From positions 1-64,000 of the forward strand of contig JAQGMG010000003.1 in assembly GCA_028292485.1 (NCBI GenBank): DNA of 64,000 nucleotides, written 5' to 3'. The notes beneath the pieces were generated by a model that saw nothing but the letters and a program-made list of their open reading frames with translations, was not told the DNA's origin and did no database searches. The DNA comes from Rhodocyclales bacterium (GTDB lineage: Bacteria > Pseudomonadota > Gammaproteobacteria > Burkholderiales > Rhodocyclaceae). The position numbers were made by a program, and so were the translations under genes. This document shows, one piece after another, positions 35,407 to 43,891 of this stretch; position 1 is the stretch's first letter, and each line of letters opens with the position of its first letter.

Positions 35407-36149
35407 AGTGTCTCCGGATCCGCAGCAATCCCTGCGCCCACCGATGCATCGAGGGCGCCAATCGGCTCGGAAAGCAGGGTGCGAAGCGTGTTGAGGCCGC
35501 GCCTGATATGGGACTTCACGGTGCCCAGTGGAATGCCTGTATGCAGGGTGATTTCCTCATGCGTGAAGCCGCGGAAAAACGCCAGGGCAATCAGCTGGCG
35601 TGGCTGTGGGTCGAGTTGTTCCAGTGCGCTGTGCAGGCGGTGCTCGCTCTGCACGGCACTGAGCAGATCTTCGGGGCCTTCGTCGCTCGCACCTCTGGCG
35701 TCGAGCAGGGCAGTCATGTCTTCAGTCGCGATAGCCGGATCACGGGCACGCAAGGCATCCAGCGCACGGCTGCGCGCCATGGTCAGAATCCAGGCGAGGG
35801 CCGTGCCGCGCGTCGGGTCGAAACGCGGCGCCTGACGCCATACCTGCCAGAAGGTGTCTTCCGCCACCTCTTCGGCGAGCTCGGCGTTGCGCGTGATGCG
35901 TAAGGACAGCCCGTACACCCGTCCGACCGTAGCTTCGTAAAGCGAATTCAGCGCAGCTTCATCCTGACGTGTGATGCGCTCGATCCAGCCTTGCAACTGG
36001 CTCTCACGCACGGGTTGGGCTGCAGGCGGCGTGCGGCCGGCGCCGGACTCGCCGGAATCTTCGTCCGCAATGGCGGCCTGATCAGAGGACGCCTCAGCAG
36101 GCATCAACATCGGCAAATCGCTGCGCGAATCGAATCCGCTGATATTCAT
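35403..36149 (-). CDS. ECF-type RNA polymerase sigma factor
   Basis: 248 residues from the ATG at 36149 (a TTG at 36218 would lengthen it). An acidic, low-complexity N-terminal extension of about 50 residues precedes sigma region 2 (AALNSLYEATVGRVYGLSLRI, EEVAEDTFWQVWRQAPRFDPTRGTALAWIL) and region 4 (LDPQPRQLIALAFFRGFTHEEI, IPLGTVKSHIRRGL). It directs RNA polymerase to stress promoters. It is coupled to the cupin gene by a 4-nt overlap, which fits a sigma/anti-sigma pair. It lies between flgA and the rest of the inserted block. Confidence 0.9.
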   Translation of the reverse strand: MNISGFDSRSDLPMLMPAEASSDQAAIADEDSGESGAGRTPPAAQPVRESQLQGWIERITRQDEAALNSLYEATVGRVYGLSLRITRNAELAEEVAEDTFWQVWRQAPRFDPTRGTALAWILTMARSRALDALRARDPAIATEDMTALLDARGASDEGPEDLLSAVQSEHRLHSALEQLDPQPRQLIALAFFRGFTHEEITLHTGIPLGTVKSHIRRGLNTLRTLLSEPIGALDASVGAGIAADPETL

Positions 36150-36340
36150 GTGTTCGGCACGAAGGTCTTGATCATCATTTCTCTGGCAAACATCCGCATG
36201 TTTGAGGCTTTGCGGCAACCATCAGGGCACATTTCGCTGCGAATTCCGGCATATCGCTGAACGCAAGGTACAGCCGTTCGCCACGTACAGGAATCAATAC
36301 GCGCGACGCTGCAATCTGGATGCAGCCAGGGCCGGTTGCG

Positions 36341-37042
36341 TCAGCGAGAGTCGCTCATATCGACTGTGTCGGCCGCAGCGGCAACGCCGCTGAGCACCTG
36401 GCCGTTGTCGAGTCTTACGCGAATCATTTCGCCGCGCTGCGCGCTATTGAGGGCGCGGCCACGATTGACGACGGAGAAGCCGCTGCCATTGGCAATCACG
36501 CGCACCGACTGCCCTGCGCGTATGCCGATTTCATGTTGCAGGTAGGCGTTGCGCAACGGTTGCCCCGGTGACAGGGCCTGCCTGGTCGTCTGACCCATGG
36601 CGTCTTTCAAACCCAGTACCAGATCCGCGGGATAGGCCGTCAACTCCCCTTGTTCGAGCTGCACGTCTCCCTCTGCGATTGTCTGGCCGCCTGCGACGGG
36701 CCGCGCCAGCTTCACGTAACTACCTTCCACTTGTACGCGTGCGCTGACATACAGCGTGCCGTTCGGGCCATTCGTGCAGCGCACACCTACGGTCACACGG
36801 CCCCAGGCTTGCTGGCCTTGCGGCAGGAAAGCCTGGACTTGCGTGCAGCGTTCCAGCGTGAGCTGCCTTTCGTCCGGCGGTTTGACACTCACGCTGACCG
36901 AGCCTGGCAGGTCACTGGTACGTTGTGTCAGATAGGTGGTGACGGCCGCGACCACTTCCTGCGAGCTTGCAGCGCGAGCAACCGGCCCGGCCAGCGTACC
37001 GAGCAGATAAAACAGGCAGAGAGCGGCGACGGTCTTCTTCAT
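36341..37042 (-). CDS. flgA: Flagellar P-ring assembly chaperone FlgA
   Basis: 233 residues from the ATG at 37042; upstream in-frame sequence has no signal peptide. MKKTVAALCLFYLLGTLAGPVARA is a good Sec signal. The SAF-domain part follows: QLTLERCTQVQAFLP, RPVAGGQTIAEGDVQL, ALSPGQPLRNAYLQ and GQSVRVIANGSGFSVVNRGRALN, ending with VRLDNGQVLSGVA. FlgA helps FlgI form the periplasmic P ring. It is divergent from flgB-J across a 500-bp gap. No Shine-Dalgarno is seen before the ATG. Confidence 0.93.
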   Translation of the reverse strand: MKKTVAALCLFYLLGTLAGPVARAASSQEVVAAVTTYLTQRTSDLPGSVSVSVKPPDERQLTLERCTQVQAFLPQGQQAWGRVTVGVRCTNGPNGTLYVSARVQVEGSYVKLARPVAGGQTIAEGDVQLEQGELTAYPADLVLGLKDAMGQTTRQALSPGQPLRNAYLQHEIGIRAGQSVRVIANGSGFSVVNRGRALNSAQRGEMIRVRLDNGQVLSGVAAAADTVDMSDSR

Positions 37043-37099
37043 GAGGGGAGGTGGGTGTGTGGTGGACGCGGCGAGATGCGTGAAAGCGGTGGTACGTGA

Positions 37100-37114
37100 G
37101 CAGCCAGTTTCCCA
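37100..37114 (-). promoter_or_regulatory. Weak sigma-54-like element in front of flgA
   Basis: On the minus strand, TGGGAA-N5-CTGC has the GG and GC pairs 12 nt apart as sigma-54 promoters require, but only partial consensus otherwise. It would start transcription about 45 nt before flgA. Support is its spacing and position, and the better plus-strand element nearby. Confidence 0.3.
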
Positions 37115-37207
37115 CGTGATTTGAACACGCGATGCATGCACGCAGGCGCAGAACAGAGAGGCTAAACACGGCCACTTCCGCAGCGCCTTTCATACCCGTT
37201 TTTCATG

Positions 37208-37226
37208 ACCGGCAATGTTTGCCGGT
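37208..37226. promoter_or_regulatory. Perfect palindrome upstream of the flgB sigma-54 promoter
   Basis: ACCGGCAA-TGT-TTGCCGGT is an 8-bp perfect inverted repeat with a 3-nt centre. Its centre lies about 90 bp upstream of the -24 element of the flgB promoter, a usual distance for an enhancer-binding-protein site. It could also serve flgA. The binding protein is unknown. Confidence 0.5.
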
Positions 37227-37306
37227 GCGGCTGTCGGCGCTGCCGGATAGCAGGTCGTTTTGCCGCTTTTTCGGCCCGATGACAGCCGCGTTGGGCAATT
37301 ACGATG

Positions 37307-37323
37307 CTGGCACGAAAGCTGCA
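37307..37323 (+). promoter_or_regulatory. Near-consensus sigma-54 promoter for the flgB-J operon
   Basis: CTGGCACGAAAGCTGCA matches the sigma-54 consensus YTGGCACGRNNNTTGCW at every defined position except one (C for T at the first T of TTGC), with GG and GC 12 nt apart. The predicted start near 37335 would give a leader of about 207 nt to the usual flgB start, or about 37 nt to the in-frame ATG at 37372. Seen in sequence; use by sigma-54 is inferred. Confidence 0.7.
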
Positions 37324-37371
37324 AAGTGTCCGTCAGGTACGAGGCGATTTGCCGGTACGCAGGAGACGAAC

Positions 37372-37542
37372 ATGACAGCAAGACAGAAACAGAGTCGCCA
37401 GACACGCTTCAATCGCCCAGTGCGATTGAACGCTCGGCAGGCGCTGTCGATGTCGGCGGTCAACGCAGCTCCTCGTCAGGAAAATGTGCAGCAAGGAATG
37501 CAACTGCGCAAGCTGCAACGTACCCGCAATGGAGAACAAAGC
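37372..37542 (+). other. In-frame basic leader upstream of flgB (possible N-terminal extension)
   Basis: An ATG at 37372 with AGGAGA six bases upstream opens a 57-codon stretch with no stop that runs straight into flgB in the same frame. The encoded residues are strongly basic and polar (MTARQKQSRQTRFNRPVRLN start), unlike any FlgB N-terminus known to me. It could be an alternative FlgB start, a translated leader that controls flgB, or chance. The rest of the 37043-37542 gap holds the promoter elements listed separately. Confidence 0.4.
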
Positions 37543-37947
37543 ATGAGCCGACTCGACAACGCATTGAGCTTTCATCAGACAGCACTGAATGTGCGTTCGC
37601 AACGCCAGGCCGTGCTGGCATCCAACATCGCCAATGCCGATACGCCTAACTACAAGGCGCGTGACATGGATTTCGGCTCGGCGCTCAAGGGCGCCATGCA
37701 GGGACGCGCCGGCCAGCCTTTAGCGCTGGCAACCACTGCGTCGCGCCATATGGCCATGAGCGGCATGGCGATGCCGCCGGCGCTTCAGTACCGGCCCGAG
37801 ACGCAATCGAGCGTTGACGGCAATACAGTTGATATGGACGTGGAGCGCTCGGCGATGGCCGAGAACACCCTGCAGTACGAAGCGAGTCTGACCTTCATCA
37901 ACGGCTTGCTCAAGAGCATGCAGGCCGCCGTGACGGGTCAAGGCTAA
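37543..37947 (+). CDS. flgB: Flagellar proximal rod protein FlgB
   Basis: 134 residues from the ATG at 37543, with GGAG 9 nt upstream. FlgB is the most membrane-near rod subunit of the basal body. The family N-terminus is present: [40 protein letters not shown], with the ANADTPNY rod/hook signature; the C-terminus ([20 protein letters not shown]) has the paired helix. It opens the flgBCDEFGHIJ operon. The frame is open 57 codons further upstream with its own good Shine-Dalgarno, so a longer form is possible. Confidence 0.93.
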   Translation: MSRLDNALSFHQTALNVRSQRQAVLASNIANADTPNYKARDMDFGSALKGAMQGRAGQPLALATTASRHMAMSGMAMPPALQYRPETQSSVDGNTVDMDVERSAMAENTLQYEASLTFINGLLKSMQAAVTGQG

Positions 37948-37964
37948 GCGCGCGGAGAACGATC

Positions 37965-38378
37965 ATGAGCCTGCTTGATGTCTTCGGAATTGCCAGCTCT
38001 GCGATGCATGCGCAGTCCAAACGTCTCAACACCACGGCCAGCAATCTGGCCAATGCCGATAGCATTGCCGGTCCGGATGGTCAGCCCTATCGCGCCAAGC
38101 AGGTGGTCTTTCAGGCGCAGCAGCTGGGCAACAGCTCTTATGCGCAAGGCGTGCAGGTCACACAGGTAGTCGAGAGTGCAGCACCGCTGCGCATGGTGTA
38201 CGACCCGAAGAACCCGGCGGCGAGCGCTGAAGGTTATGTGTCGATGCCGAATGTGGATGTGGTTGAAGAAATGACGAACATGATATCGGCATCACGTGCG
38301 TACCAGACCAATGTCGAAATGATGAATACGGCCAAGACGCTTTTGCAGAAAACCCTGACCATCGGCCAGGGCGGATGA
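37965..38378 (+). CDS. flgC: Flagellar proximal rod protein FlgC
   Basis: 137 residues. It starts 17 bp after flgB with GGAGA before the ATG. The N-terminal signature [17 protein letters not shown] and the C-terminal part ([40 protein letters not shown]) are the typical FlgC ends that form the D0 coiled coil. Together with FlgB, FlgF and FliE it builds the proximal rod. Confidence 0.96.
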   Translation: MSLLDVFGIASSAMHAQSKRLNTTASNLANADSIAGPDGQPYRAKQVVFQAQQLGNSSYAQGVQVTQVVESAAPLRMVYDPKNPAASAEGYVSMPNVDVVEEMTNMISASRAYQTNVEMMNTAKTLLQKTLTIGQGG

Positions 38379-38420
38379 TCCCTGCGGGGTCAATAGCAGG
38401 ATCAAGAAGAGGATGATGTC

Positions 38421-39104
38421 ATGACAGTCTCAGCAACGGATACGACACAATCGGTCTACCAGTCCCTGACCAGCAGCACCAAGGACACCAAGACCAGCAA
38501 GACGGACGATACGCAGGCGCGCTTTCTCAAGCTGCTGACTACGCAGCTGAAGAATCAGGACCCGCTCAACCCGGTGGATAACGCGCAGACGACGTCACAG
38601 CTCGCGCAGATCAGCACGGTCGACGGCATCGAGCGCCTCAATTCCACGCTGCAAGGCCTGGCGGGCAGCTACCGCACCAGCGAGACATTGCAGGCTGCCG
38701 CGCTGGTGGGGCGTGGAGTGCTCGTCGATGGCGATCAGATGACGTTGAGCAGCAATGCATCCGGCAGCTTCGCAGTCGGCGGATTCAATCTGGATGCAGC
38801 GGCCGACAAGGTCAATATTTCCATTCGGGACAGCAGCGGTGTCGAGATCGCCAATGAAGAGCTGACCAAGCAGGACGCCGGCTCGCACGAGTTCGTCTGG
38901 GATGGCACCACCACCAACGGCGCCATAGCAGCCAACGGCAAATATTCGATAAAAATCACGGCAACCAAGGGTAACGATGCAATTACTTCCAACGCCCTCG
39001 AGATGGCGACCGTCGTAAGCGTTTCGAATACCGATTCCGGTGTCAGCCTCGACGCCGGGCGCTTCAGCAAGCTGTCCTTAGCCGATATCCGTCGCATCAT
39101 CTAG
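38421..39104 (+). CDS. flgD: Flagellar hook capping protein FlgD
   Basis: 227 residues. The conserved N-terminal part FLKLLTTQLKNQDPLNPVDNAQTTSQLAQISTVDGIERLN identifies FlgD; the C-terminal part has the FlgD Ig-like/Tudor domain with a FlgD-type GSHEFVWDGTTTNGAIAANGKYSIKI. FlgD caps the growing hook and is removed when the hook is complete. It lies between flgC (42 bp) and flgE (14 bp). Confidence 0.96.
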   Translation: MTVSATDTTQSVYQSLTSSTKDTKTSKTDDTQARFLKLLTTQLKNQDPLNPVDNAQTTSQLAQISTVDGIERLNSTLQGLAGSYRTSETLQAAALVGRGVLVDGDQMTLSSNASGSFAVGGFNLDAAADKVNISIRDSSGVEIANEELTKQDAGSHEFVWDGTTTNGAIAANGKYSIKITATKGNDAITSNALEMATVVSVSNTDSGVSLDAGRFSKLSLADIRRII

Positions 39105-39118
39105 TCGGGAGCAACAAC

Positions 39119-40378
39119 ATGGCATTCCAACAAGGTCTATCCGGTCTCAACGCTGCCGCCAAGGCGCTGGACATCATCAGCAACAACGTGGCCAACGGCA
39201 GCACGATTGGTTACAAGCTTTCCGGCGCACAGTTCGGCGACGTCTATGCAGCAGCGCTCAATGGCGCAGCGGCCGGCGTGCAGGTCGGTATCGGCACCTC
39301 GCTCAGCCAGGTCTCGCAGCAATTCACGCAAGGCAATATCACGCCGACCGACAACCCTCTCGATGTCGCGATCAACGGCGATGGCTTCTTCGTCGTGCAG
39401 TCGCCCGATGCCTCCGTAACGGCATACAGCCGCAATGGACAGTTCGATGTCGATGCGAATGGCTACATCGTCAATGCCGCCGGCTATAAGCTCATGGGCT
39501 TCCTGCCCGGTGGCGGGTCGACAACGGCATCGCCGATCCAGCTCTCTGCCAGCAACAGCTCATTGACGGGCGCACCTGCGCCGACGACGACGATGAGCAT
39601 CGGCACGAATCTCGATTCGCGCGACACGGCGCCAGCGATCACGCCGTTTTCCCATACCGACACCAGGACCTACAACTCCTCGACCGCGACGACGGCTTAC
39701 GACAGCCTGGGCAATCCTCACGCGATCACGATGTACTTCGTGCGAAGCGCGACGGCACCGTCGCTGGCCGGCGCGACCGCACGCTGGGATGTTTACAAAT
39801 CGATCGACAACGGCACACCGAGTGCCACGCCTGACAAGATGGAATTCAACAGCTCAGGCGCGCTGGTCGGCACCTCGGCAGTCGGCACCTACACCATTCC
39901 CGGCAGCTTCGCAGTCACGACCGGCGCCGCGACACCATTGGCTTTCCCGATGAGCATGGCGGGCAGCACGCAATATGGCAGCACTTTCAACGTTACTTCC
40001 CAGACGCAGGACGGTTATGCGCCGGGTACGCTGTCAGGCATCACCATCAGCAAGGACGGTGTCATTCAGGGCCGGTACTCCAACGGCCAGACCACCGACA
40101 TCGCCACGCTTGCGCTGGCAACGTTTGCCAGCCCCAACGGCTTGTTGTCGATCGGCAGCAACTTCTGGTCAGAGTCGGCCGAATCGGGCGCCGCGCAACT
40201 CGGGGCTCCCGGCATCGGCAAGCGCGGTCTGCTGCAGGCCGGTTCGATCGAAGAATCGAATGTCGACCTTACGGCCGAGCTGGTGAACATGATTACGCAG
40301 CAACGCAATTACCAGGCGAATGCGCAGTCGATCAAGACGCAGGATCAGGTGATGCAGACGCTGGTGAACCTGCGCTGA
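39119..40378 (+). CDS. flgE: Flagellar hook protein FlgE
   Basis: 419 residues, a usual size for FlgE. The start GLSGLNAAAKALDIISNNVANGSTIGYK and the end ESNVDLTAELVNMITQQRNYQANAQSIKTQDQVMQTLVNLR are the paired D0 segments; the NPLDVAINGDGFFVV motif is present. The middle domains (150-340) are Thr/Ser-rich, surface-exposed and variable among species. GGGAG precedes the ATG. Confidence 0.97.
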   Translation: MAFQQGLSGLNAAAKALDIISNNVANGSTIGYKLSGAQFGDVYAAALNGAAAGVQVGIGTSLSQVSQQFTQGNITPTDNPLDVAINGDGFFVVQSPDASVTAYSRNGQFDVDANGYIVNAAGYKLMGFLPGGGSTTASPIQLSASNSSLTGAPAPTTTMSIGTNLDSRDTAPAITPFSHTDTRTYNSSTATTAYDSLGNPHAITMYFVRSATAPSLAGATARWDVYKSIDNGTPSATPDKMEFNSSGALVGTSAVGTYTIPGSFAVTTGAATPLAFPMSMAGSTQYGSTFNVTSQTQDGYAPGTLSGITISKDGVIQGRYSNGQTTDIATLALATFASPNGLLSIGSNFWSESAESGAAQLGAPGIGKRGLLQAGSIEESNVDLTAELVNMITQQRNYQANAQSIKTQDQVMQTLVNLR

Positions 40379-40408
40379 TCCTGAGTAACGCTGAACGGTA
40401 AAGAGGCC

Positions 40409-41146
40409 ATGGATAAACTGATCTACACAGCGATGAGCGGAGCGAAAGCGATAATGAGTCAGCAGACTTCTGTCGCCAACAATCTTGCCAATGCCTCGAC
40501 GTCCGGTTTCAGGGCCGAGTTGCACCGCTTTCGCGCTGTGGATATCCAGTCGCCCGTTTCGCACACCCGTGCCTTTGTGGTCGATGACAGCGTCGCAACG
40601 GATTTCCGTTCCGGCCCGATGATGAAGACCGATGGTGCATATGACGCGGCCATACAGGGGGCCGGCATGTTCGCCGTGCAGGCACCCGATGGTAGCGAAG
40701 CCTATACCCGCAACGGCAGTTTCTCCGTCGATACCAATGGCGTATTGCGCACCAACACCGGGCTGGCAGTGGTCGGCGATTCGGGCCCCATCACCATTCC
40801 GCCTGACAACGGTATCGAGATCGGTCAGGACGGCACGATCACGGCGACACCTACAACAGGGGCGAGAAACGCCGCCAACGCAGTTGGCCGCCTCAAGCTG
40901 GTCAATCCCGCAGAAGCAGATTTCATCCGCGGTGAGGATGGCCTGTTCCGTACTGCAACGGGTACCCCTGCAGCGCAGGATGACACGGTAAAAGTCGTCG
41001 GCGGATTCGTCGAAGGCAGCAATGTGAATGTAGTGGAACAGATGGTCAGCATGGTGTCGCTGGCGCGTCAGTTCGAAATGCAGACCAAGATGCTCGATAT
41101 GGCGCAACAGGATGACAAGGCTGCGACCGCGATCATTGCCCGCTAG
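40409..41146 (+). CDS. flgF: Flagellar basal-body rod protein FlgF
   Basis: 245 residues. The N-terminus MDKLIYTAMSGAKAIMSQQTSVANNLANASTSGFRAEL, the AIQGAGMFAVQAPDGSEAYTRNGSF motif and the C-terminal SNVNVVEQMVSMVSLARQFEMQTKML are those of FlgF, a rod subunit between FlgB/C and FlgG. AGAGG lies before the ATG. Confidence 0.96.
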   Translation: MDKLIYTAMSGAKAIMSQQTSVANNLANASTSGFRAELHRFRAVDIQSPVSHTRAFVVDDSVATDFRSGPMMKTDGAYDAAIQGAGMFAVQAPDGSEAYTRNGSFSVDTNGVLRTNTGLAVVGDSGPITIPPDNGIEIGQDGTITATPTTGARNAANAVGRLKLVNPAEADFIRGEDGLFRTATGTPAAQDDTVKVVGGFVEGSNVNVVEQMVSMVSLARQFEMQTKMLDMAQQDDKAATAIIAR

Positions 41147-41184
41147 TTGAAAGCTGGTTGAAACGTTAAGGAAGGATCAGGAAA

Positions 41185-41967
41185 ATGATTGGCGCACTGT
41201 GGGTTGCCCGAACCGGTCTCGATGCTCAGCAAATGCAGCTGGATGTCATATCCAATAATCTTGCCAATACGGCGACCAATGGTTACAAGCGCTCACGCGC
41301 GGTGTTCGAGGATCTGATCTATCAGAACATCCGTCAGCCGGGCGCGCAAAGCTCGCAGACCACGACCATTCCTTCCGGCCTGCAACTGGGCACCGGCGTG
41401 CGCCCGGTGTCGACCGTGCGCAACCAGGCTCAAGGCAATCTGCAACAAACGAGCAACAACTTTGATCTGGCAATCCAGGGCTCCGGTTTCTTCCAGGTGC
41501 TGCTGCCCGATGGCACCACAGGTTACACGCGCGACGGCTCCTTCCAGCAGGACTCGCAAGGTCAGATCGTCACCTCTGCGGGCTACGCGGTGCAGCCTGC
41601 CATCACGATTCCGGCCGACGCGCTGTCCATCACCATTGGCAAGGACGGCACAGTGAGTGTCACGCAGCCAGGCAGCACCGGTGCAGTCCAGGTCGGCAGC
41701 ATGCAGGTCGCCACTTTCGTCAATCCGAGCGGCTTGCAGAGCGTTGGCGAAAACCTTTTCCTCGAGACTTCATCCAGCGGTACAGCGACGCCGGTAACTC
41801 CAGGCACCAACGGGGCAGGATCGGTCAACCAGGGTTACGTCGAGACGTCCAATGTGAACGTCGCCGAGGAACTTGTCAGCCTGATCCAGACGCAGCGCGC
41901 TTACGAATTCAATTCCAAGGTGGTGTCGACTGCCGATGCGATGTTGAGCCGCCTGTCGCAGCTGTAA
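41185..41967 (+). CDS. flgG: Flagellar distal rod protein FlgG
   Basis: 260 residues, the constant FlgG length. [44 protein letters not shown] is the hallmark start, followed by [30 protein letters not shown], and the end [39 protein letters not shown]. FlgG builds the distal rod that passes through the P and L rings. Two AGGA motifs precede the ATG. Confidence 0.98.
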   Translation: MIGALWVARTGLDAQQMQLDVISNNLANTATNGYKRSRAVFEDLIYQNIRQPGAQSSQTTTIPSGLQLGTGVRPVSTVRNQAQGNLQQTSNNFDLAIQGSGFFQVLLPDGTTGYTRDGSFQQDSQGQIVTSAGYAVQPAITIPADALSITIGKDGTVSVTQPGSTGAVQVGSMQVATFVNPSGLQSVGENLFLETSSSGTATPVTPGTNGAGSVNQGYVETSNVNVAEELVSLIQTQRAYEFNSKVVSTADAMLSRLSQL

Positions 41968-41993
41968 TCGAAACGCCGGACTGAAAAAACAAA

Positions 41994-42671
41994 ATGTCGA
42001 TCTTTTCCTTCATGCCGCGCCGCCTGCTTGTTTGCCTTCTGCCCATGCTGCCGGCATGCAGTCTGCTGACGACGCCGACCTCCGTGCATCAACCCATGTC
42101 GGCTCGCCCCGAGCCGGCACCCATGGTCCAGTCGGCCAACGGCTCGATCTACGGTGCAGCAACGCGCCCGATCTTCGAAGATCGCCGTGCGCGTCTGGTC
42201 GGCGACACACTGACGGTCAATATTGTCGAGAAGACGCAGGCCAGCAAGAGCGCCAACAGCAATGCCACGCGCGGCAGCGATACCTCCGCCGGTATTTCGT
42301 CGCTGGTGGGCGTGCCCGGCAAGTTCCTGGCGCCGCTGTCGGTGGGCGCTTCGAGCGATACAGCCTTTACCGGCAAGGGTGCATCGGCGGCAAACAACGC
42401 TTTCACCGGCACGATTACCGTGACGGTTATCGAGGTTTATGCCAATGGCAATCTCCTGGTGTCGGGCGAGAAACAGGTAGCGATCAATCAAGGGCAGGAA
42501 TTCATCCGTTTTTCGGGCGTAGTGAATCCCAACTACGTGACAAGCTCCAATACCGTGCAATCCGTTCAGGTCGCCGATGCGCGAGTGGAGTACAAGGGAA
42601 GTGGCTACATCGACGAGGCTCAGACCATGGGCTGGATGCAGCGCATCTTCATGAACATCCTGCCGTTCTGA
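41994..42671 (+). CDS. flgH: Flagellar L-ring lipoprotein FlgH
   Basis: 225 residues. The signal peptide ends in the lipobox LPAC, so the mature protein is anchored by Cys22 in the outer membrane. [38 protein letters not shown] and [22 protein letters not shown] are family-specific. FlgH forms the L ring around the rod in the outer membrane. Confidence 0.97.
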   Translation: MSIFSFMPRRLLVCLLPMLPACSLLTTPTSVHQPMSARPEPAPMVQSANGSIYGAATRPIFEDRRARLVGDTLTVNIVEKTQASKSANSNATRGSDTSAGISSLVGVPGKFLAPLSVGASSDTAFTGKGASAANNAFTGTITVTVIEVYANGNLLVSGEKQVAINQGQEFIRFSGVVNPNYVTSSNTVQSVQVADARVEYKGSGYIDEAQTMGWMQRIFMNILPF

Positions 42672-42748
42672 GCGTTGCGTGAAGCGCTTGCAAGGGCGTC
42701 GGTGTTTGCAAAGCAAGTAATGAATCAAGTAATGACGCAGGTGAGAAA

Positions 42749-43867
42749 ATGAGAAGCGCAACCCGGATGTGTGTGTGGATTTTCTGCCTGCTGTCGCTCA
42801 GTGTTTGCGCGCTGTCGGTAGCACATGCCGAGCGCATCAAGGATCTCGCCACCGTCGCCGGCGTGCGCAACAATCAGCTTGTCGGCTACGGCATCGTTGT
42901 CGGTCTTGATGGCACGGGCGACCAGACGACGCAGGCGCCATTCACGACGCAAAGCCTGATCAACATGCTCGGCAATATGGGCGTCAGCATTCCTCCGGGC
43001 ACGTCCCTGCAGCTCAAGAACGTTGCCGCTGTCATGGTCACCATGCAGTTGCCGCCATTCGCGCAACCCGGTCAGCAGTTCGATATCAACGTCTCGTCGA
43101 TGGCCAATGCCAAAAGCATCAAGGGCGGCACCTTGCTCATGACGCCGCTCAAAGGCGCGGACGGGCAAGTCTATGCCGTGGCGCAGGGCAGCATCATCGT
43201 CGGTGGCGCGGGTGGCCAGGCTGGTGGCACGAGTGTCACGGTCAATCATCTGTCTGCGGGGCGCGTGCCGGGGGGCGCCATTGTCGAGCGCGCGGTGCCG
43301 ATGCAGGTGGGTCAGGAAGACACGATCATGTACGAGCTGAGCGCATCCGATTTCGGCACGGCGCAGCGCGTTGCAGATGCAATCAACCAGGCGAATGTTG
43401 CCGGCACCGCATGGCCGCTGGATGGCCGCCGCATCCAGGTGCGTGCGCCGGCGACGGCCTATGAACGTGTCGCCTTTCTGGGCCGTATCGAGAATCTCGA
43501 AGTGACACCTCTGTCGGGTGCGGCGCGTGTCATCGTCAATTCGCGTACGGGCTCGGTGGTCATGAATCAGGCGGTGACCCTGCAGGAGTGCGCGGTGGCG
43601 CATGGCAACCTCTCCGTTTCTGTAAGTGCCAATGCCCAGGTCAGCCAGCCGAATGCGTTGTCAGGCGGCCAGACGGCCATCGTGGAAAACGGCACTGTCG
43701 ACATCAAGCAAGGCGGCGGGGGCCTGGTGCGTTTCCGGGCGGGGGCCAATCTGGCCGAGGTCGTCAAGGCACTTAACTCGGTCGGAGCCAATCCGCTCGA
43801 TCTCATCAATATCCTGCAGGCGATGAAAGCAGCCGGTGCCTTGCGCGCCGATCTGGAGGTGATTTGA
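42749..43867 (+). CDS. flgI: Flagellar P-ring protein FlgI
   Basis: 372 residues. A Sec signal peptide (hydrophobic WIFCLLSLSVCALSVAHA) is followed by the mature start ERIKDLATVAGVRNNQLVGYGIVVGLDGTGD. LKNVAAVMVTMQLPPFAQPGQQFDI and GRIENLEV are conserved, and the C-terminus holds the LVRFRAGANLAEVVKALNSVGANPLDLINILQAMKAAGALRADLEVI segment. FlgI forms the P ring in the peptidoglycan layer, helped by FlgA. Confidence 0.98.
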   Translation: MRSATRMCVWIFCLLSLSVCALSVAHAERIKDLATVAGVRNNQLVGYGIVVGLDGTGDQTTQAPFTTQSLINMLGNMGVSIPPGTSLQLKNVAAVMVTMQLPPFAQPGQQFDINVSSMANAKSIKGGTLLMTPLKGADGQVYAVAQGSIIVGGAGGQAGGTSVTVNHLSAGRVPGGAIVERAVPMQVGQEDTIMYELSASDFGTAQRVADAINQANVAGTAWPLDGRRIQVRAPATAYERVAFLGRIENLEVTPLSGAARVIVNSRTGSVVMNQAVTLQECAVAHGNLSVSVSANAQVSQPNALSGGQTAIVENGTVDIKQGGGGLVRFRAGANLAEVVKALNSVGANPLDLINILQAMKAAGALRADLEVI

Positions 43868-43891
43868 TGTCCGGTCACCGTTCAAAAAAAC

